From Planctomycetota bacterium (lineage in GTDB: Bacteria; Planctomycetota; Phycisphaerae; Phycisphaerales; SM1A02), in the NCBI GenBank assembly GCA_022567855.1, contig JADFGE010000012.1, forward strand, positions 1-19,676: a stretch of 19,676 bases of DNA, given 5' to 3'. Under the pieces are notes generated by a model that was not told where the DNA came from, did not search any database, and saw only the letters and a list, made by a program, of their open reading frames with translations. Every line of letters starts with the position of its first letter. Position 1 is the stretch's first letter. Made by a program: the position numbers and the translations under genes. Below, piece by piece: positions 16,198-19,676 of the stretch.

Positions 16198-17675
16198 TGG
16201 TGCACCTTTGGGTCTACATCTTCATCGCGCGTCGAACTGTTTCCAGGAACGGGTAGCGGATTCATCGCATCCGACGGCGGCGTAGTACGGTTCAAGTCAT
16301 GTCCGACCGCTCGCTGAAGCTCAGCGAAGCTCTGCTCGAACTGCGCGAGGTTCTGGTGATACATCAACTGAAATACCAGTAGCTTCCGCCAGTTATCGAT
16401 AAGCGTCAGGAAATCGACTTTTCCACTTCGGTAGCTGCTCAGGGATGCGTTGACGGTCTGCTGGGCCTGCGGAACGATCACGTCGCGGAAAAGAACGACC
16501 TGTTGCTGCTGGCTCTGGACCTTCGCAAACGCGTCCTGTACACGAAAGTCAACGCGATTTCGTTCATCGCCGAGCGCTGCGATGTTCTCCAATCTTCCCC
16601 GCAGCGCCTCGCGCTCGGCGGCATCCAGTCTATCCGTCCAGATCGGCAGGTTGATCCCGAAGCCGAACCACCACTGATCGTCGCCGTTGGCGATCCTTGA
16701 GAGCCCCTCGCTGTCGACCAGGTTGTAGTTGAAGCTGACGGTAAGGTCAGGCCAGCGGTTCAGTCGAGCCAGGTCCAGCCGCTGCTTATAGCCTTCAATC
16801 CGTTCATGAATCTGGCGGATGGCTGGATTGCTACGGGCGGCGTCCGTCAGCAGCGCTTCAAGCTCAAGTTCAATCTGGTCCAGCGTTCGAATCGTCGGCT
16901 CAGGAAGCGGGGCGTCAACGGGGCGGTCAATGAGACGGTTGAGCATTGCCCCCGCAGAAATGAGGCGCTGCCGCAGCGCAATCAACTCATTGTCGAGATT
17001 ACTCAGTTCAACCGACGCCCGCAGAACATCTTGTTGGCTTGCGGTCCCGGCTCGGTACTTTGCCTCAGCTACGTCCTGAAACTGTGAGACTAGAACATGG
17101 TTGCCCTGGGTAACCTGAATCGCCCGAGTCGTGTAGTAGTATCGCCACCAAGTCAGACGCGTGTCGGCGATGACCCGAAGTTTGACTCGCTCCAGCGCCG
17201 CCACCGCCTCCGCGACATCTTGAGCAACGATTCGTCCTCGTGTCTGGAGCTTGCTCGGGAGCGGGAAGCGCTGGCTCAGCGCGGTCATGGCGCCGACCTG
17301 GCCCGCAGCGGTTTCTGCCATCTCGCCGAAGGGTGCGACCTGAAACATCGGATCGTCCAGGCTGGTCACCTGCGGGATGCGGTTGGCCAGTCTCCTGATC
17401 TTCTGCTCGGCCGACTTGATGCCCGGGTTCCGCTTCAGCGCAAGAACAACGTATTCCTCGGGGCCTGCATCGTCGGGAAGCGTCGGCAACCCGGGTTCTG
17501 CGGGCTGTCCTGCGTCTCCAGTGCGATAACGACGCGTCAGCTCGGGCGACGGATCCACGTCGACCGTTTCACGATCGATCCAATCTGCAAACGGCCCGGC
17601 ACGATAGTCGCCGGCACAACCGGTAAACACGAGCATGCCAAGAACGAGGGGAATGAATGAAAGTCGACTGGTCAT
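16194..17675 (-). CDS. cusC: Outer-membrane efflux lipoprotein, CusC/TolC family
   Basis: Trimeric outer-membrane channel of the tripartite efflux system. The N-terminus MTSRLSFIPLVLGMLVFTGC is a lipoprotein signal with the lipidated Cys at 20. The two outer-membrane-efflux-protein repeats follow: the first near YVVLALKRNPGIKSAEQKIR through the Tyr-rich RLTWWRYYYTTRAIQ helix, the second near LLTDAARSNPAIRQIHERI and FNYNLVDSEGLSR to a C-terminal helix ending with QLMYHQNLAQFEQSFAELQR. The 493 residues and long amphipathic helices fit the family. An AGGA lies eight bases upstream of the ATG, and the stop overlaps the cusB start (ATGA). It follows the Cys-rich gene after a 229-bp untranslated gap. 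Confidence 0.93.
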   Translation of the reverse strand: MTSRLSFIPLVLGMLVFTGCAGDYRAGPFADWIDRETVDVDPSPELTRRYRTGDAGQPAEPGLPTLPDDAGPEEYVVLALKRNPGIKSAEQKIRRLANRIPQVTSLDDPMFQVAPFGEMAETAAGQVGAMTALSQRFPLPSKLQTRGRIVAQDVAEAVAALERVKLRVIADTRLTWWRYYYTTRAIQVTQGNHVLVSQFQDVAEAKYRAGTASQQDVLRASVELSNLDNELIALRQRLISAGAMLNRLIDRPVDAPLPEPTIRTLDQIELELEALLTDAARSNPAIRQIHERIEGYKQRLDLARLNRWPDLTVSFNYNLVDSEGLSRIANGDDQWWFGFGINLPIWTDRLDAAEREALRGRLENIAALGDERNRVDFRVQDAFAKVQSQQQQVVLFRDVIVPQAQQTVNASLSSYRSGKVDFLTLIDNWRKLLVFQLMYHQNLAQFEQSFAELQRAVGHDLNRTTPPSDAMNPLPVPGNSSTRDEDVDPKVHQ

Positions 17676-17855
17676 TGTGTATTTCCTACGTACTCATCAA
17701 ACTGAGCAATGCAGTTGCCACTTGGTTCCGTCGATGCCGTCGTCCCGCCTGCGGCTGCGTATCCTGAGCAAAGCCGACCGCACAAACGTGAATCGCTCCA
17801 CTGATAAACGACACAGTTTGAAGCAACAGCCGTACCTGCACGATGAAGGCCCGAA

Positions 17856-17872
17856 GCGCGCGGACAGCGCGC
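17856..17872 (-). promoter_or_regulatory. GC-only stem-loop between the Cys-rich gene and cusC
   Basis: GCGCGC at 17856-17861 and GCGCGC at 17867-17872 are self-complementary arms around a 5-nt loop. The hairpin sits about 32 bases past the stop of the Cys-rich gene, in the 229-bp gap (17676-17904) before cusC, on the coding (minus) strand. Without a T tract it is not a clear terminator; attenuation or mRNA processing between the leader gene and the pump genes is possible. No other element stands out in this gap. Confidence 0.35.
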
Positions 17873-17904
17873 CCTGGCCAAGCCGGTGCTGGTGAGACGT
17901 TCGA

Positions 17905-18393
17905 CTAGATTGTAAGGAGACAGTGGCGCAGCAAGAGCGAATCTGCGCACGGCAAACCAGGCCCGGCTCGAGCCGTCCTCGCTTGTAAGCCGAAGCGCGC
18001 CACGCTTGGCACGACCATTGCCGGCGTCCAGGCCATCGTTTCCACGACTTGGAAATCGACCGCTCCGGGAATGGGAAGAACGGCGACCCGACCGATATTG
18101 GCGTCCCGCGACTGATTGGGGCAACCGCAGGTAGAGGGATCGTCGTTCGGTGTGCTGATGGGCCCAGGCGATGGCTCGCAGCAACTGCTGGGGCTCGCAA
18201 AGGATTCAGTCGCGCGGATCGCGAGGCAATGTCCGTTCACCGCGCGTGTCGCTGCTGATTCGAACTGGTTGTAAGGGGCGGCGCACGCTGACGACGAGAG
18301 CGCTGAACCGAACACGCCGCAGCAGCACCATGCGGGCGACCAGAGGGCCATGGTGACCGCCATGATGAAGCTGGTTATCTGTGTGTTGACCAT
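17905..18393 (-). CDS. Small exported Cys-rich protein at the head of the cus operon (unknown function)
   Basis: Short protein with a hydrophobic N-terminal segment (VNTQITSFIMAVTMALWSPA) that looks like a signal peptide or membrane anchor, followed directly by three Cys in a row (CCCG), then further pairs and a CGC motif (SSCCEP and STCGCPNQ), and ending SLLLRHCLLTI. The 162-residue version starts at ATG 18393; an upstream ATG at 18429 is in frame but overlaps a perfect TATAAT box, so I take the shorter form. The clustered Cys suggest metal binding or disulphides, and a place as first gene before cusC supports a periplasmic metal sequestering, sensing or delivery role; this is inference. I recall similar short Cys-rich proteins next to metal efflux genes in Planctomycetes but cannot name a family. 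Overlapping frames in the same region look like shadows. Confidence 0.6.
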   Translation of the reverse strand: MVNTQITSFIMAVTMALWSPAWCCCGVFGSALSSSACAAPYNQFESAATRAVNGHCLAIRATESFASPSSCCEPSPGPISTPNDDPSTCGCPNQSRDANIGRVAVLPIPGAVDFQVVETMAWTPAMVVPSVARFGLQARTARAGPGLPCADSLLLRHCLLTI

Positions 18394-18427
18394 AGACCGT
18401 AGATGCCTTGCGAATCGTCGCTCTCGC

Positions 18428-18456
18428 ATTATACAACGTCAATCTGGCCAGGGAAA
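18428..18456 (-). promoter_or_regulatory. Candidate promoter of the cus operon
   Basis: On the minus strand the -10 hexamer is a perfect TATAAT (18433-18428). Seventeen bases upstream is TTTCCC (18456-18451), only a weak match to a -35 box, as expected for an activated promoter (for example a metal-responsive regulator). Transcription would begin near 18420, leaving a short leader before ATG 18393. Seen: the -10 match. Inferred: its use. Confidence 0.45.
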
Positions 18457-18680
18457 TTCAAAGAACCCGGGATTTCTTGCATACGGATCGGAAAAAGGGT
18501 GATTCTCGGGTTTGAGCGTTTCGCGTGGGAGGCGCCTCGCGTCCAAAGAGGCAATGTTCATGCCGCGCCCAGCACGGGCTGGCCGCCGTCGTAGGCGTCC
18601 AGACCATGCAGCAAAAGTCACGCATGCAGATACAGTGCCTCCCGTCCCCCGGCCACCGGAAGCTTGACTCGGAACACTCG
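18457..18680. other. Intergenic region with no recognisable gene
   Basis: Roughly 220 bp between the cus promoter (reading left) and the direct repeat (reading right). I see no protein family motif in any frame. Short imperfect inverted repeats occur (for example GCCTC at 18534-18538 with GAGGC at 18548-18552), but none is strong. A reverse-strand open frame spans it and the repeat, but it lacks sequence character of a real protein and the matching frame is stopped in the second repeat copy. Confidence 0.45.
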
Positions 18681-18770
18681 GGACAGCCACCAATGTAATG
18701 CCCTGATTGAGTACTCTATTCAAGGTGTGCACGCCCTCTCGGATTCTGGCGCGAATCGAAGAAGTAGGTG
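18681..18770 (+). repeat. Direct repeat copy A, upstream of the SecD-like gene
   Basis: This 90-bp segment begins GGACAGCCACC and ends GAAGTAGGTG. It aligns with the segment at 19572-19660 in the same orientation with about 13 mismatches and one single-base gap (about 84% identity). The most conserved blocks are CCTGATTGAGTA and GAAGTAGGTG. It ends 30 bases before the GTG start of the SecD-like gene, so it covers the expected promoter/leader position. A GAGTACTC palindrome present here is broken in copy B. Confidence 0.8.
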
Positions 18771-18800
18771 ACGTCCCTAGTTTCTCAAAGGTGACCAACG

Positions 18801-19529
18801 GTGAAGCGAACTCCGGACTATTCTCATCGCCGTGGGATCCGTAGGATGGGTTGCTGTGGCAACATCCTAGCCGTGCGCAGGGCGGTCCTCGTTGCTCTTA
18901 GCAGCAGTTGCCTGATGGTGAGCTGCAATAGTCAACAGCAACAGATCGGAGGACAACCGCCTGCACGCCTTGAGTTCCGAGTTGCTGCCCGGTTAGGCGA
19001 CTTTTCTTCTAGCGAACTTGCGGAGATGCGAACCTGGCTTGCTACCGATAACGAGGGCCGGGGGACCGGGCGGGTGTGGCGATGGTTCGCGCTGAATGAT
19101 CCGGCGCAATGGTCGCCTCACCAGATCGACGACTGGGATTCTTTCCTTACAGAGCCGGCCCGCTACTTCGAGGAACACTTGGGGTTTGTTGCTGGTGCCA
19201 AAGATGGACAGTGCTTCCTTCTGCTCTCCGCGGATCCGCAGCACATGCTCGTGCATGACAGCGAAGATTCATGGAGCGTGGCGTCCGTCTACCCGACGCA
19301 TGACATTACAGGTCGACCAGCTATAGGATTTGCCCTCGACGAGAAGGGAAGCCGGAGATTCGCGCTCCTTACTTCGCGAGCGGTAGGTCGGAACCTTGCA
19401 ATACTGATTGACGACAAGATCTACGCCGCACCGAAGGTGCTAGATTCTATGGATGGCGGGAGAGGTATAATATCTGGCTCGTTCAATAGGACGCAGTTTT
19501 GGAGAATCCTCAGGATTCTACGAAATTAG
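18801..19529 (+). CDS. Stand-alone SecD P1-head-like lipoprotein
   Basis: Predicted exported protein of 242 residues with a signal segment (AVLVALSSSCLMVSC, 28-42; Cys 42 as possible lipidation site). The body from about residue 56 resembles the periplasmic head region of SecD: RLEFRVAARLGD, then a Trp/Asp-rich middle, then GRPAIGFALDEKGSRRFALL (171-190), TSRAVGRNLAILIDDKIYAA (191-210) and GRGIISGSF (220-228). In SecD these follow as one head subdomain and are succeeded by the transmembrane bundle. Here the protein stops right after them and has no membrane bundle. It is therefore not a translocase itself; a soluble relative or fragment with a periplasmic role is likely. The GTG start has AAAGG ten bases upstream; ATG 18846 is the alternative. 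It is flanked by the direct repeats. The SecD relation is confident; function is unknown. Confidence 0.75.
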   Translation: MKRTPDYSHRRGIRRMGCCGNILAVRRAVLVALSSSCLMVSCNSQQQQIGGQPPARLEFRVAARLGDFSSSELAEMRTWLATDNEGRGTGRVWRWFALNDPAQWSPHQIDDWDSFLTEPARYFEEHLGFVAGAKDGQCFLLLSADPQHMLVHDSEDSWSVASVYPTHDITGRPAIGFALDEKGSRRFALLTSRAVGRNLAILIDDKIYAAPKVLDSMDGGRGIISGSFNRTQFWRILRILRN

Positions 19530-19571
19530 CCACCGTCACCTGGACCTGTACGGACGATGTGTGAAAATTCT

Positions 19572-19660
19572 GGACAGTCACCAACGTATTGGCCTGATTG
19601 AGTAGTCTATTTAAGGGTGCAGGGCTTCTCGGACTTTCGCGCGAATCTAAGAAGTAGGTG
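19572..19660 (+). repeat. Direct repeat copy B, downstream of the SecD-like gene
   Basis: This copy begins GGACAGTCACC and ends GAAGTAGGTG, same orientation as copy A, 891 bp further on. It starts 42 bases after the SecD-like stop. Only 16 bases follow before the window ends; in copy A the ribosome site and start codon come just after this distance, so another gene may begin immediately outside the window. Confidence 0.8.
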
Positions 19661-19676
19661 CTTGTCCCGAATTTCC

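Noticed and set aside
17672..18184. Minus-strand frame of 170 codons whose stop overlaps the cusC start (ATGA), suggesting a coupled gene
   Set aside because: The product is dominated by Arg, Ser and Ala without any motif or signal sequence and overlaps the Cys-rich frame with a better N-terminus. The overlap at ATGA is likely chance, but codon statistics should be checked.
17697..18200. Another minus-strand open frame of 167 codons in the same place
   Set aside because: Low-complexity Pro/Arg/Ser product and no ribosome site; shadow of the Cys-rich gene.
18439..18798. Minus-strand open frame covering repeat copy A
   Set aside because: The equivalent frame in repeat copy B is interrupted by a stop codon and the sequence has no protein-like features, so the repeat conservation is not coding.
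1..19676. CRISPR array, tRNA/rRNA genes, insertion sequence or prophage genes
   Set aside because: No regularly spaced repeats, tRNA-like cloverleaf, transposase or phage motifs were found; the two direct repeats at the right end are too long and only two in number.

Overview
The window looks like part of a chromosome from a GC-rich, Gram-negative-type bacterium. My best guess is Planctomycetota, perhaps a Phycisphaerae-like lineage. This is inference from gene style: a hybrid PilMNO/Gsp secretion operon with several pseudopilins, a CusB carrying extra C-terminal DUF3347-like domains, a tiny Cys-rich leader protein ahead of a cusCBA operon, and a stand-alone SecD-type domain. There is no rRNA or tRNA gene to anchor the taxonomy.

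Region 1 (1-7435, plus strand) is one long, tightly packed operon for a type II secretion / type IV pilus-like machine. It holds a GspF inner-membrane platform protein (5' end probably outside the window), the PilM-PilN-PilO assembly module, a GspC/PilP-like protein, the major pseudopilin (GspG type), and four minor pseudopilins (H-, J-, I- and K/PilX-like). Most junctions are short overlaps or short gaps. The clear breaks lie just before and just after the major pseudopilin, and both contain inverted repeats that could set its dosage. One minor pseudopilin carries a large inserted beta-rich domain.

Region 2 (7484-9519, minus strand) converges on the secretion operon across a shared hairpin. 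It encodes a CheY-like receiver and a GAF plus HD-GYP protein (predicted cyclic-di-GMP phosphodiesterase), translationally coupled.

Region 3 (9896-18393, minus strand) is a heavy-metal (Cu/Ag type) efflux operon. A small exported Cys-rich protein comes first, followed by an outer-membrane lipoprotein (CusC/TolC type), a membrane-fusion protein (CusB type) and an RND pump (CusA type). The last three are joined by ATGA overlaps. A perfect TATAAT box lies directly upstream. CusB and CusA are both much longer than the classical proteins: CusB has an N-terminal heavy-metal-binding motif and two C-terminal Cys-Pro-Met domains, and CusA has a Cys-containing periplasmic insert and two extra predicted membrane helices.

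Region 4 (about 18430-19676, plus strand) has roughly 250 bp without a recognisable gene, then a stand-alone lipoprotein made mainly of a SecD P1-head-like domain. It is bracketed by two copies of an approximately 90-bp direct repeat (about 84% identical). The second copy ends at the window edge, just where a second gene copy would be expected to start, so this may be the first unit of a tandem array. This repeat-plus-SecD-like unit and the rebuilt Cus pump are the least ordinary parts of the window.
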